Shown: positions 1-7,129 of the stretch, piece after piece
How the letters are laid out: the number at the start of each line of letters is the position of its first letter
Position numbering within the stretch: position 1 is the first letter of the stretch
Assembly: GCA_018652925.1 (NCBI GenBank)
Contig: JABIBH010000021.1
Location: forward strand, 1 to 16,689
Direction of reading: 5' to 3'
Length of the DNA stretch: 16,689 nucleotides
From: a bacterium
Lineage (GTDB): Bacteria > Krumholzibacteriota > Krumholzibacteriia > LZORAL124-64-63
Position numbers and translations under genes: made by a program
Notes under the pieces: model-generated
Databases searched by the model: none
Told to the model about the DNA's origin: nothing
Seen by the model: only the letters and a program-made list of their open reading frames with translations

Positions 1-14
1 AATGCGCAGACGGA

Positions 15-67
15 AGCGGGACGGTTACAAGAACCGTCCCGCTATCCAGGACCTCCCGCTGAGGAGG
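15..67 (-). terminator. Tandem hairpins downstream of pnp
   Basis: A perfect 12-bp inverted repeat (arms 15-26 and 32-43, 5-base loop) lies about 65 bases past the pnp stop codon. A smaller 5-bp hairpin (arms 52-56 and 63-67) sits between it and pnp. In the direction of pnp transcription the large stem is not followed by a T-run, so it does not match a textbook intrinsic terminator. It may end the operon in a U-independent way or protect the 3' end of the mRNA from exonucleases. Its sequence resembles the hairpin at 8534-8559 between infB and rbfA. The inverted repeats are seen directly; the role is inferred. Confidence 0.5.
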
Positions 68-106
68 ACATTCATCTCGATATAAATCAAGATTCATCTT
101 AACGCC

Positions 107-2269
107 TTAACGACGGCCTCGGCCACGGTGTCCGCCACCGCCGCCACCACGTCGGTCATCTTCTTTTGGTTCTGGCATACCTTCTGGTCGTTCCAGAAGA
201 GCTTTGCGGCTCAATCGAACCTTGCCACTTCTCTGGTCAACTTCAAGAAGCTTAACTTCAATCTCTTGACCTTCAGAAAGAACATCAGAAACGCTGCCAA
301 CCCTGAAATGTTCAATCTCAGAAATATGCAGCAAGCCTTCTTTACCAGGCAGATACTCTACAAAAGCACCAAAGTCTACAATTGAAACAACTTTGCCTTT
401 ATAAATATCGCCAACCTCTGGCTCAGTCATCATCAAACGAATACGTTCAACACATTCTTCGCCACTGGCCTGGTTTGGAGCAGAAACAAATACAAGTCCT
501 TCATCGTTAATTTCGATGTTAGTCTCTGTTTCCTCCTGCAACTTTTTAATAACCTTGCCACCAGGTCCAATCAATTGACCAATTTGTTTAGGTTTGATTT
601 GAATAGTAGCAATCTTTGGAGCATAAGGGCTCAGATTTTCATTTGGTTTCTCCATAGCCTTGTTCATTTCACCAAGGATATGATCACGAGCGTTCTTGGC
701 ATCATTCAAAGCTTCAACCATGATCTCCCGTGAAACACCAGCAATCTTGGTATCCAGCTGGAAAGCTGTAATTCCATCTGCAGTACCAGTTACCTTGAAG
801 TCCATATCACCAAGGTGATCTTCAACGCCAAGAATATCTGTCAGAACTGCATACTTATCGCCTTCTTTAATCAAGCCCATTGCAACACCTGCAACCTGCT
901 TGCTAATTGGGACACCAGCTTGCATCAGAGCAAGACAGCCAGAGCAAACAGTTGCCATTGAACTAGAACCATTTGATTCCAGAACCTCTGACACAATTCG
1001 AACTGTATATGGAAAATCCTCAGTGCTTGGAAGAACTGGCTTAATAGCTCTTTCACCAAGTTTACCATGACCAATTTCACGACGGCCAGTACCACTGTAA
1101 CGACCAGTCTCACCTACACTGAATGGAGGGAAATTGTAATGCAGGTAATAGTTGCTCCATGATTCACCTTCAAGAGCATCGATTTTTTGTTCATCAGACT
1201 TTGTTCCAAGAGTAACTGTACCCAGAGATTGAGTCTCACCTCTTGTGAACAGAGCTGAACCATGTGCGCGAGGCAAGATGCCCAAATCGATTGTAATTGG
1301 GCGGACAGTTGTGGTATTACGACCATCAACACGAACACCATCATCTACAATCATATTACGCATGGTTTTCTTCTCAATTTTTCCAAAAGCATCCTTTGCT
1401 TCTGAATCAGGAGTACCATCTTCTTTAACAAATTTCTCTGCTAATTTTTCTTTCAGAGCTGAAAGTGTATCCAGTCTCTCCTGCTTACCTGAAATTTTAA
1501 CAGCAGCAGCAATTTCAGAACCGACAAATTCTTCAACCTGACCAAGAATTTCAGCATTCTCTTCAAGAAGAACTGGATCCCATTTTTCTTTGCCACCATG
1601 TTTTTCAATCAGTTCACGCTGTAGATCATTCAGTTTTTTAATCCAGCCGTGAGCAAAATCAACGGCGTCAAGAAGTCTGTCTTCTGGAACTTCCTGGCAT
1701 TCGCCTTCAATCATACAAACGAATTCATCTGTTCCAGCAACAACCAGATCCAGAATTGAGCTTTCCAGCTGCTCGAATGATGGGTTTATAATAAACTCAC
1801 CCTCTACGTCAGCAACTCTTACTCCAGAGACAAATGTTCTGAACGGAATATCAGAAATATTCAGTGCACAACTTGCAGCAGTGATACTCAATACATCTGC
1901 GTGGAATTTTTCATCTGCAGAAATAACAAAAGAGATAATATCAGTAGCGTGCATATATCCATCAGGGAACATTGGACGCAATGGTCTGTCAATCAATCTG
2001 CAAGTCAGTGTTTCACGTTCACTAGGACGAGCTTCGCGTTTGAAAAATCCACCAGGGATTTTACCAGCAGCGTATGTTTTGTGTCGATACTCAACAAACA
2101 TTGGTAACCAAGATCTGTCAGATCGTTTTTTATCAGCAACTACTGACAAGAGGGCTCTTGTATCCCCCATACCTACAAGAACTGAGCCATTTGCCTGGCG
2201 AGCCATTCTGCCCGTTTCAAGACTAAATTCTGCTCCGTTCATCTCAAGCGAGACTTTTGTGTAATTCAT
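107..2269 (-). CDS. pnp: Polynucleotide phosphorylase
   Basis: PNPase is a trimeric 3'-5' exoribonuclease that degrades RNA phosphorolytically to nucleoside diphosphates. The 720-residue product has the full family layout. The first RNase PH-like domain contains RPSERETLTCRLIDRPLRP near residues 81-99. An all-alpha linker follows at about 205-305. The second RNase PH domain (about 315-545) carries FTRGETQ (341-347) and the catalytic-site block EDHLGDMDFKV (483-493). A KH domain has the GPGG loop at 568-571, and an S1 domain spans about 620-690. The tail after 700 is Gly/Arg-rich (six consecutive Gly, then HRGRGRR), a likely extra RNA-binding tail. The ATG start at 2269 has a purine-rich AAGGA/GGAG ribosome-binding region just upstream. 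The gene follows rpsO, the common bacterial order, with a hairpin between them that may control read-through. Function is certain from sequence. Confidence 0.98.
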   Translation of the reverse strand: MNYTKVSLEMNGAEFSLETGRMARQANGSVLVGMGDTRALLSVVADKKRSDRSWLPMFVEYRHKTYAAGKIPGGFFKREARPSERETLTCRLIDRPLRPMFPDGYMHATDIISFVISADEKFHADVLSITAASCALNISDIPFRTFVSGVRVADVEGEFIINPSFEQLESSILDLVVAGTDEFVCMIEGECQEVPEDRLLDAVDFAHGWIKKLNDLQRELIEKHGGKEKWDPVLLEENAEILGQVEEFVGSEIAAAVKISGKQERLDTLSALKEKLAEKFVKEDGTPDSEAKDAFGKIEKKTMRNMIVDDGVRVDGRNTTTVRPITIDLGILPRAHGSALFTRGETQSLGTVTLGTKSDEQKIDALEGESWSNYYLHYNFPPFSVGETGRYSGTGRREIGHGKLGERAIKPVLPSTEDFPYTVRIVSEVLESNGSSSMATVCSGCLALMQAGVPISKQVAGVAMGLIKEGDKYAVLTDILGVEDHLGDMDFKVTGTADGITAFQLDTKIAGVSREIMVEALNDAKNARDHILGEMNKAMEKPNENLSPYAPKIATIQIKPKQIGQLIGPGGKVIKKLQEETETNIEINDEGLVFVSAPNQASGEECVERIRLMMTEPEVGDIYKGKVVSIVDFGAFVEYLPGKEGLLHISEIEHFRVGSVSDVLSEGQEIEVKLLEVDQRSGKVRLSRKALLERPEGMPEPKEDDRRGGGGGGHRGRGRR

Positions 2270-2330
2270 GTTTTCCTTTTCTCCTCACAGCTTTGGAATT
2301 CTACATTTCCCCAGCTTCTTTAGTACATCG

Positions 2331-2344
2331 GCAACAGTTTGCCA
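2331..2344 (-). promoter_or_regulatory. Small hairpin in the pnp leader
   Basis: A 5-bp inverted repeat (GGCAA/TTGCC with a 4-base loop) lies in the 170-base rpsO-pnp gap, between the terminator-like hairpin and the pnp ribosome-binding site. In enterobacteria the pnp leader folds into a structure cut by RNase III as part of PNPase autoregulation. Whether this weak stem plays any such role cannot be told from sequence. Confidence 0.2.
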
Positions 2345-2367
2345 TTTTGTTTGACGCGCAAAAACGC

Positions 2368-2404
2368 ACGTAAACAACAACCCCGGCCTGGGTAACAGGC
2401 CAGG
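2368..2404 (-). terminator. Terminator-like hairpin between rpsO and pnp
   Basis: On the minus strand a GC-rich 9-bp stem containing one G-T pair (arms 2396-2404 and 2382-2390, loop of 5) is followed by a T-rich but interrupted tract (GTTGTTGTTT). It starts about 35 bases after the rpsO stop. The imperfect T-tract suggests a partial terminator that lets some transcription pass into pnp, as known for the rpsO-pnp junction of Escherichia coli. The stem is seen; the efficiency is inferred. Confidence 0.55.
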
Positions 2405-2439
2405 TTTGCCAATTAAACAAGGTGTGCAATCTGCAGTGA

Positions 2440-2709
2440 TTACCCGCGGATGCCAAGTTCTTTAATTAAAGAACGGTAACCTTCAAGATTTTTTCTTTTC
2501 AGATAGTTAAGCAAGCGTTTACGCTGACCAACCATTTTCAAAAGACCACGACGAGAATGGTAATCCTTCTTGTGTGTCTTGAAATGCTCTGTCAGGTGTC
2601 TAATCCTTGCTGTAAGAAGTGCAATCTGAACTTCCGGTGAACCGGAATCTGAATCATGCTTCTTATACTTGTCAATCACTTCTGATTTAACAAAACTAGT
2701 ATCTTCCAT
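2440..2709 (-). CDS. rpsO: 30S ribosomal protein S15
   Basis: S15 is a primary 16S rRNA-binding protein of the small subunit that nucleates assembly of the central domain. The product is 89 residues, the usual S15 length, with the characteristic [15 protein letters not shown] segment, the [16 protein letters not shown] helix region and the C-terminal [13 protein letters not shown] stretch. The frame stays open upstream to 2904, but the ATG at 2709 is chosen for two reasons: an AGGAGG sequence lies 9 bases before it, and the S15 family begins here. The extra upstream residues do not resemble S15. A candidate promoter (2876-2904) and a hairpin-rich leader precede the gene, which suits autoregulation by S15. 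Such regulation is known in several phyla, each with different RNA structures. Confidence 0.98.
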   Translation of the reverse strand: MEDTSFVKSEVIDKYKKHDSDSGSPEVQIALLTARIRHLTEHFKTHKKDYHSRRGLLKMVGQRKRLLNYLKRKNLEGYRSLIKELGIRG

Positions 2710-2869
2710 CGTCAAGAACCTCCTGGTAATCAATGACGTCACGATGGTTGCAGGAAGGCTTCCATAAATTTGGTCAAATGTTCCAAACCTACGGAGTATG
2801 AACAGTATGTTCACCAACCCACACAACAAATATGCACACCAATAATCGGAGATACTCTCCGAATTGGCT
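2710..2869 (-). promoter_or_regulatory. Structured 5' leader of rpsO
   Basis: This 160-base stretch between the candidate rpsO promoter and the S15 start holds several short inverted repeats. There is a 7-bp stem with a 3-base loop at 2846-2862, a 6-bp stem with a 3-base loop at 2799-2813, and a 5-bp stem with a 9-base loop at 2769-2787. A near-perfect palindrome, GGAAGGCTTCC, lies close to the gene, and an AGGAGG ribosome-binding site ends the region. No known S15 leader class was recognised by eye. An autoregulatory S15-binding RNA is plausible because S15 controls its own synthesis in many bacteria. Confidence 0.4.
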
Positions 2870-2877
2870 CGTGCCAA
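2864..2877 (-). promoter_or_regulatory. Inverted repeat over the rpsO -10/start region
   Basis: TTGGC and GCCAA arms around a 4-base centre overlap the proposed -10 box and the expected transcription start of the rpsO promoter. The position suits either an operator for a repressor or a hairpin at the very 5' end of the transcript. The inverted repeat is seen; the function is inferred. Confidence 0.3.
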
Positions 2878-2904
2878 TATACATTCCAACCCGCAACCTT
2901 GCAA
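2876..2904 (-). promoter_or_regulatory. Candidate sigma-70-type promoter of rpsO-pnp
   Basis: On the minus strand TTGCAA (-35, positions 2899-2904) and TATATT (-10, positions 2876-2881) are separated by exactly 17 bases. The site lies downstream of the cysC terminator and about 170 bases before S15. This is the best promoter match seen in the window and suits an independent rpsO-pnp transcription unit. FCB-group promoters can differ from the E. coli consensus, so confidence is moderate. Confidence 0.5.
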
Positions 2905-2938
2905 GTTGGATTCTATTTAACTGTTATCGGGAGAATTT

Positions 2939-2974
2939 AAACAAAATTGAGCCCAGACTGATGTCCGGGCCCAA
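2939..2974 (-). terminator. Intrinsic terminator after cysC
   Basis: About 10 bases past the cysC stop, the minus strand holds a stem of up to 12 bp including two G-T pairs (arms 2963-2974 and 2947-2958) with a 4-base loop. It is followed at once by TTTTGTTT. This is a classical Rho-independent terminator and marks the end of the upstream transcription unit before the separate rpsO promoter. Confidence 0.8.
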
Positions 2975-2983
2975 ATCGACTCA

Positions 2984-3604
2984 TTACAGAGCTTTATCAC
3001 CATCAAAGATACCACGCTCTTGCAGAGCAGCGATAACCATATCGGCACATTCATCAACATTGAACTTGTCAGTTTCGATAACAATCTCCGCATTCAGAGG
3101 CTCTTCATACGGAGCACTGATACCGGTAAAGTTAGGGATTTCACCTGAACGAGCTTTCTTGTAAAGACCCTTTGGATCTCTTTTTTCACATTCTTCAAGA
3201 GAACATTTTGTGAAAACCTCAATAAAATCGCCAGAATCTACAAGTTCACGATTTACATCTCTGTCTGTACGATATGGAGAGATGAATGCTGTAAGGACAA
3301 TTGCGCCAGAATCAAGCAACAGCTTTGACACTTCACCAATTCGGCGGATATTCTCTGTTCTGTCTTCAGGACTGAAACCAAGATCATTATTCAAACCAAA
3401 ACGGACATTATCACCATCAAGGATGTATGTCTGGCATCCACGCTCAAATAATTTCTCTTCAACTCGACGAGTTAATGTAGATTTACCAGAGCCACTGAGA
3501 CCAGTGAACCAGATAATTGAGCTGTGGTGGCCATTTTTCTTTGCTCGCATCTCACGGGTAATAGCTGAATGTGCCCATGTGATATTACGACTTTTAGGAG
3601 TCAT
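2984..3604 (-). CDS. cysC: Adenylylsulfate (APS) kinase
   Basis: APS kinase phosphorylates adenosine 5'-phosphosulfate with ATP to give PAPS, the donor for sulfation and a substrate for PAPS reduction. The 206-residue product has the P-loop GLSGSGKS at 35-42, the APS-binding block [11 protein letters not shown] (62-72), [12 protein letters not shown] (81-92), the loop AFISPYR with Ser109 at the position phosphorylated in the family, and [21 protein letters not shown] (starting at 141). The N-terminal [12 protein letters not shown] segment is also typical. The ATG at 3604 has an AAAGGA box 9 bases upstream. No sulfurylase (cysD/cysN or sat) or sulfotransferase is nearby, so in this context it is a lone kinase. 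It follows two dTDP-rhamnose genes, which hints at PAPS for sulfating a surface sugar; that link is inference. A strong terminator follows. Confidence 0.96.
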   Translation of the reverse strand: MTPKSRNITWAHSAITREMRAKKNGHHSSIIWFTGLSGSGKSTLTRRVEEKLFERGCQTYILDGDNVRFGLNNDLGFSPEDRTENIRRIGEVSKLLLDSGAIVLTAFISPYRTDRDVNRELVDSGDFIEVFTKCSLEECEKRDPKGLYKKARSGEIPNFTGISAPYEEPLNAEIVIETDKFNVDECADMVIAALQERGIFDGDKAL

Positions 3605-3652
3605 TGTGAATTTTCCTTTATTCGGGACTTAACTTAAACTTGTGACTGCAGG

Positions 3653-3682
3653 TAATTAGTGACATATGTGCCAATAAGGCAA
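3653..3682 (-). promoter_or_regulatory. Weak candidate promoter before cysC
   Basis: In the 94-base gap between rmlC and cysC, the minus strand has TTGCCT (3677-3682) and TAATTA (3653-3658) 18 bases apart. The match is poor, and chance occurrence in an AT-rich gap is quite possible. No terminator was seen in this gap, so cysC may simply be read from the upstream operon. Confidence 0.2.
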
Positions 3683-3698
3683 ATTTTCTAATACATCC

Positions 3699-4244
3699 CT
3701 ATTTAAAATATTTTGCGTCAGCAAACAATACTGCAGAACTGTCCTTCTCCGACAAAACTGCAACACCTGGATCTGGCCAATTTACAGACAGTTGTGGATC
3801 ATTCCACTTGATACACTGTTCACTTTCAGGGTCATAATAATCTGTGGTCTTGTATAAAACTTCTGAATTGTCTTCCAGAGCCATAAATGCATGCGAAAAA
3901 CCTTCGGGGACCCAGAGCTGGTGCTTGTTTTCTGCTGACAATATTGTCGATACATATTTGCCAAAAGTTGGTGATGATTCTCTTAAATCCAATGCCACAT
4001 CAAATATCGATCCCGATACAACTCTGACCAACTTACTTTGCACATTTTTCATCTGGCAGTGAAATCCTCTGACAACCCCTTGCGCAGAGCTGGAGTGGTT
4101 ATCCTGAACAAAACTGGTGTCAAGCCCAGTCTCCTGCTGCCACTTTGTCTGATTGAAACTTTCCAGGAAGAAACCTCTGGAATCTTCAAATACTCTGGGT
4201 TTCAGCAATAAAACATCGGAAATTGCAGTCTTAATTACTTCCAC
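3699..4244 (-). CDS. rmlC: dTDP-4-dehydrorhamnose 3,5-epimerase
   Basis: RmlC epimerises dTDP-4-keto-6-deoxyglucose at C3 and C5, the third step of dTDP-L-rhamnose synthesis. The 181-residue product has the family's cupin layout: [10 protein letters not shown] (21-30), QDNHS (47-51), VRGFHCQ with the catalytic-type His62, [11 protein letters not shown] (86-95), [10 protein letters not shown] (111-120), the active-site-type Tyr in the DYYDPESE region (135-142) and VNWP (154-157). The usual RGLHYQ motif reads RGFHCQ here, a change beside but not at the catalytic His. The start is GTG at 4244, supported by a GGAGGAG box 9 bases upstream. It overlaps the end of rmlA by about 10 bases, so translation is probably coupled. 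The partner genes rmlB and rmlD are not in the window. Confidence 0.95.
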   Translation of the reverse strand: MEVIKTAISDVLLLKPRVFEDSRGFFLESFNQTKWQQETGLDTSFVQDNHSSSAQGVVRGFHCQMKNVQSKLVRVVSGSIFDVALDLRESSPTFGKYVSTILSAENKHQLWVPEGFSHAFMALEDNSEVLYKTTDYYDPESEQCIKWNDPQLSVNWPDPGVAVLSEKDSSAVLFADAKYFK

Positions 4245-5122
4245 TTGCCACGCTCCTCCAGAACTCTCACCAGATAATCTTTATAACTGGAATTTGGAGT
4301 ATCGTTGATAACCTCTTTCAGTTTTGATTCATCAATAAACCCCTGATTGAGAGCAACTTCTTCCAGACACGCAATCTTTAGCCCCTGCCTTGCTTCAAGT
4401 GTGCCTATAAAATCGCTCGCTGCCAACAAACTGTTGTGAGTCCCAGTATCCAGCCAGGCAATACCCCTGCCCAGTTTTTCAACATGCAGGTCGCCACGAT
4501 TCAGGTATGCAAGATTGACATCAGTAATTTCCAGTTCCCCACGTGCCGATGGCTTCATTGTCTCTACAATTTCAACAACATCGCTGTCAAAAACATATAG
4601 TCCCGGTACCGCATATCTGGATTTAGGGTTGTCGGGTTTTTCTTCAATACCCAGCACTTTTCCTGACTCATCAAAGTCAACAACACCATATCGCTCCGGA
4701 TCAGTGACCGGATATCCAAAGATACGAGCCCCAGATTCAAATGAACCCAGTATCTTGTTCAAATTCATTTTCCCATAAAATATATTGTCGCCCAATATCA
4801 GACTTACGCTCTCTCCATCGATAAAATCTTTGCCGATCAAAAACGCCTGAGCAATCCCATTTGGTTCCGGTTGAACTTTATATGAAATAGAGATTCCCCA
4901 TCTACTGCCATCGCCAAGCAGAGCCTCAAACCGCGGAGTATCATCAGGTGTTGAGATAATCAGAATATCTTTTATTCCTGCCATCATCAGAGTAGAAAGT
5001 GGATAATAAATCATCGGCTTGTCATAAACGGGCTGCAGTTGCTTACTTGCAACAAGGGTCAATGGGTAAAGCCTGGTACCAGCTCCACCTGCTAAAACGA
5101 TCCCTTTTGTTACTCCAGACAT
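4235..5122 (-). CDS. rmlA: Glucose-1-phosphate thymidylyltransferase
   Basis: RmlA joins dTTP and glucose-1-phosphate to give dTDP-glucose, the entry step to dTDP-rhamnose and related deoxysugars. From the ATG at 5122 the product is 295 residues, close to the normal family length. It has the nucleotidyltransferase signature [12 protein letters not shown] (11-22), the Lys-containing block [17 protein letters not shown] (27-43), the metal-binding [10 protein letters not shown] (108-117), the EEKP sugar-binding motif and the WLDTGT motif. The frame is open to 5146, but the ATG at 5122 has an AAGGGG ribosome-binding sequence at good spacing and starts right before the conserved GIVLAGG strand. 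It begins 10 bases after ribF and overlaps rmlC, so it appears to be read from the ribF transcript or its read-through. Confidence 0.96.
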   Translation of the reverse strand: MSGVTKGIVLAGGAGTRLYPLTLVASKQLQPVYDKPMIYYPLSTLMMAGIKDILIISTPDDTPRFEALLGDGSRWGISISYKVQPEPNGIAQAFLIGKDFIDGESVSLILGDNIFYGKMNLNKILGSFESGARIFGYPVTDPERYGVVDFDESGKVLGIEEKPDNPKSRYAVPGLYVFDSDVVEIVETMKPSARGELEITDVNLAYLNRGDLHVEKLGRGIAWLDTGTHNSLLAASDFIGTLEARQGLKIACLEEVALNQGFIDESKLKEVINDTPNSSYKDYLVRVLEERGKWK

Positions 5123-5132
5123 GTAATCCCCT

Positions 5133-6134
5133 TCAACTTTCATCAACAGTTGTGAAATAATCTCTTATCGATTTTTCATCCGCTGATAATTGTAACTTCA
5201 AATCATCGATTGATGCAAAGCATTGTTCGTCTCTTACTCTATTATGCCATTCTATTTTAACAATTTCTCCTCTAAGAGATCCTGAGAAATCAAACAGATG
5301 GACTTCAATTCTGGGCTTCTGCAAACCACCTTCATGAACTGTCGGTACCGACCCATAATTCAACATACCGTTGTAAGTCTCAGCAGAATAAACAATTCTG
5401 ACAGCATAAACACCTGGAGCAGGCACAAGTTTCAATTTGTCCAATGGATTAATATTTGCTGTGGGGTATCCCAGCGATTCACCTCGGCCATCGCCATACC
5501 CTACTATACCCATAACTGAGTATGGTCTGCCAAGCATCTCATTTCCTGATTTAACATCACCATTTTTCCCAATTAATTCCCTGATTGCTGAACTGCTGAT
5601 TACACAACCAGCATTGTTTGTCTGGGCAGAAATAACTTCAAACGTAAAGTTCAACGAATGACCAAGCTCCAAAATATTTCCAACGTTCCCGGATCTGTCA
5701 TTACCCATATGGGCATCATATCCACCAACCATGTGTTGCATGCCACACATTTCACATAAAAACAGTTTAATAAACCTGGAGTAATCCAGTTCAGCAAACT
5801 CATCACAAAACTCTACAGAAACAACAATATCGATTCCTGATTTCCTGAATAGATCCAGTCGCTCGTCAGACGAAGTCAGTAAATCCGGGTCATGATCACC
5901 AAGTAAAACCATGGGATGTTCCTGGAATGTAAATATCACTGAATTATCCAACCCCAAGCTGCTCTTGGAGTTAATGGTTGCATCAATCAAAGCATAGTGA
6001 GCTTTATGAACCCCATCAAAGTTCCCCACAGTAACAGCAGACTTCCCGGCAACCAGCAACTGATTCCCGTCGCCCTGTATTGCAGAAATTATATCGCTCC
6101 TGTTTAATTCAATAAGTTGCAAATCACTTCTCAC
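5133..6134 (-). CDS. ribF: Bifunctional riboflavin kinase / FAD synthetase
   Basis: RibF phosphorylates riboflavin to FMN and then adenylylates it to FAD. The 333-residue product has an N-terminal FAD synthetase (nucleotidyltransferase) half with [13 protein letters not shown] (34-46), [13 protein letters not shown] (137-149) and SSSAIRELI (180-188). The C-terminal riboflavin kinase half has [17 protein letters not shown] (202-218), [10 protein letters not shown] (221-230), [10 protein letters not shown] (238-247) and IEVHLFDF (276-283). The HLGH-like signature of the first motif reads HKAH here, a mild variant. The start shown is GTG at 6134, which overlaps the truB stop by 11 bases. A TTG four codons later is an alternative, and neither has a strong ribosome-binding site, which suggests coupling to truB. 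The location after truB is the usual one in bacteria. Confidence 0.96.
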   Translation of the reverse strand: MRSDLQLIELNRSDIISAIQGDGNQLLVAGKSAVTVGNFDGVHKAHYALIDATINSKSSLGLDNSVIFTFQEHPMVLLGDHDPDLLTSSDERLDLFRKSGIDIVVSVEFCDEFAELDYSRFIKLFLCEMCGMQHMVGGYDAHMGNDRSGNVGNILELGHSLNFTFEVISAQTNNAGCVISSSAIRELIGKNGDVKSGNEMLGRPYSVMGIVGYGDGRGESLGYPTANINPLDKLKLVPAPGVYAVRIVYSAETYNGMLNYGSVPTVHEGGLQKPRIEVHLFDFSGSLRGEIVKIEWHNRVRDEQCFASIDDLKLQLSADEKSIRDYFTTVDES

Positions 6135-7113
6135 TTGCTACAGGTGGAATTACCGTATCCAATGAAAGGTTGCCATCTACCAGTTTCATTATTGCTACAA
6201 GATTTCCATTACTGTCAACAGCACTTATCGCTGGAAACTTGGATACAGCCTCACTTTCAGGCTGAACAATACGATCTATCAGTTCATTATCTGGCTGAAC
6301 ACCAATTCTTGTTAACTTAACTTCTTCATCACTGAGAATTATAGACGGAGCCCAGGAAACAGCGCTGCTCATAGGCAACATAGCTGAAACCAGTGCTTCC
6401 TGATTGCTGATTTCAGTAGATGGTAATGCATCAACTATTTTATAGCCGGCAATTGTTTCTCGTCGCAGTTTTGTGAGATGTCCTTTAGTGCCAACCGATT
6501 CAGCCAGGTCACGAACCAGGGATCTAACATAAGTTCCGCTTGAGCATTCAGTAGTAATAGTTGCTTGATAGCTTTTATTATCCAAAGCACAAACATCTGT
6601 TGAATCTGACTCAACACCCCAGCCACTTATCTCACATTCCAGACTGTAAATTGAAATCTGTCTGGGTTCTGGAGTTGCAATATCTTCGCCATCTCTTACG
6701 CGATCACAAGAACGCTTGCCATTAATTTTTATTGCAGAATATTTTGGGGGGATTTGATTGATTTTACCGATTTGCAAATTCACAGCTTGCAGTAAGTCTT
6801 GCTCTGAACAGTTGACTTCATACTTACCGATTATCTGGCCATCTGAATCCAGTGTGTCAGTCTCAACTCCAAAAACGACATCGGCACTATACTTTTTATC
6901 GAGACCAGTCAGATATTTTGAGAGCCGAGTTGCCCTGCCACATAGAATCAGCATCAAACCAGTGGCCAGGGGATCAAGTGTCCCTGTATGCCCACACTTT
7001 GCCTGTTTTCGGAAACTTTTACCGGGAGATAAAGCTCTTCGAATTTTTGCAACAACATCGTGCGATGTCATTCCTGAAGGTTTATCGAAAAGTATCAACC
7101 CATCGGTATTCAT
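6124..7113 (-). CDS. truB: tRNA pseudouridine(55) synthase
   Basis: TruB converts uridine 55 in the T-loop of tRNAs to pseudouridine. The 329-residue product begins with GLILFDKPSGMTSHDVV (5-21) and carries the catalytic motif GHTGTLDPLATG (41-52), with the nucleophilic Asp at 47. KKYSADVVFGVETDTLD follows from about residue 73, and the SGTYVRSLVRDLAE motif is typical of TruB. The last 70 or so residues fit the usual C-terminal RNA-binding extension, though the similarity is weak by eye. The ATG at 7113 has GGAG 9 bases upstream and lies 16 bases after the rbfA-nrnA stop. Its own stop overlaps the ribF start. Confidence 0.97.
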   Translation of the reverse strand: MNTDGLILFDKPSGMTSHDVVAKIRRALSPGKSFRKQAKCGHTGTLDPLATGLMLILCGRATRLSKYLTGLDKKYSADVVFGVETDTLDSDGQIIGKYEVNCSEQDLLQAVNLQIGKINQIPPKYSAIKINGKRSCDRVRDGEDIATPEPRQISIYSLECEISGWGVESDSTDVCALDNKSYQATITTECSSGTYVRSLVRDLAESVGTKGHLTKLRRETIAGYKIVDALPSTEISNQEALVSAMLPMSSAVSWAPSIILSDEEVKLTRIGVQPDNELIDRIVQPESEAVSKFPAISAVDSNGNLVAIMKLVDGNLSLDTVIPPVASEK

Positions 7114-7129
7114 CAGAACATGCTCCGAA

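Noticed and set aside
128..385. Plus-strand frames opposite pnp, and similar frames opposite other genes
   Set aside because: They lie wholly inside well-supported genes, lack ribosome-binding sites and show no recognisable motifs.
2710..2904. N-terminal extension of S15 in the same frame up to 2904
   Set aside because: S15 is 89 residues from the ATG at 2709, which has an AGGAGG site. The upstream residues look unlike S15 and coincide with a promoter and hairpins.
3699..4244. Possible inactivation of RmlC because RGLHYQ reads RGFHCQ
   Set aside because: The catalytic-type His62 and the Tyr region are intact; the changed Tyr is not the catalytic residue.
5123..5146. Longer rmlA start overlapping ribF
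   Set aside because: It would begin with TTG or ATG without a good ribosome-binding site; the ATG at 5122 has AAGGGG upstream and gives the normal family length.
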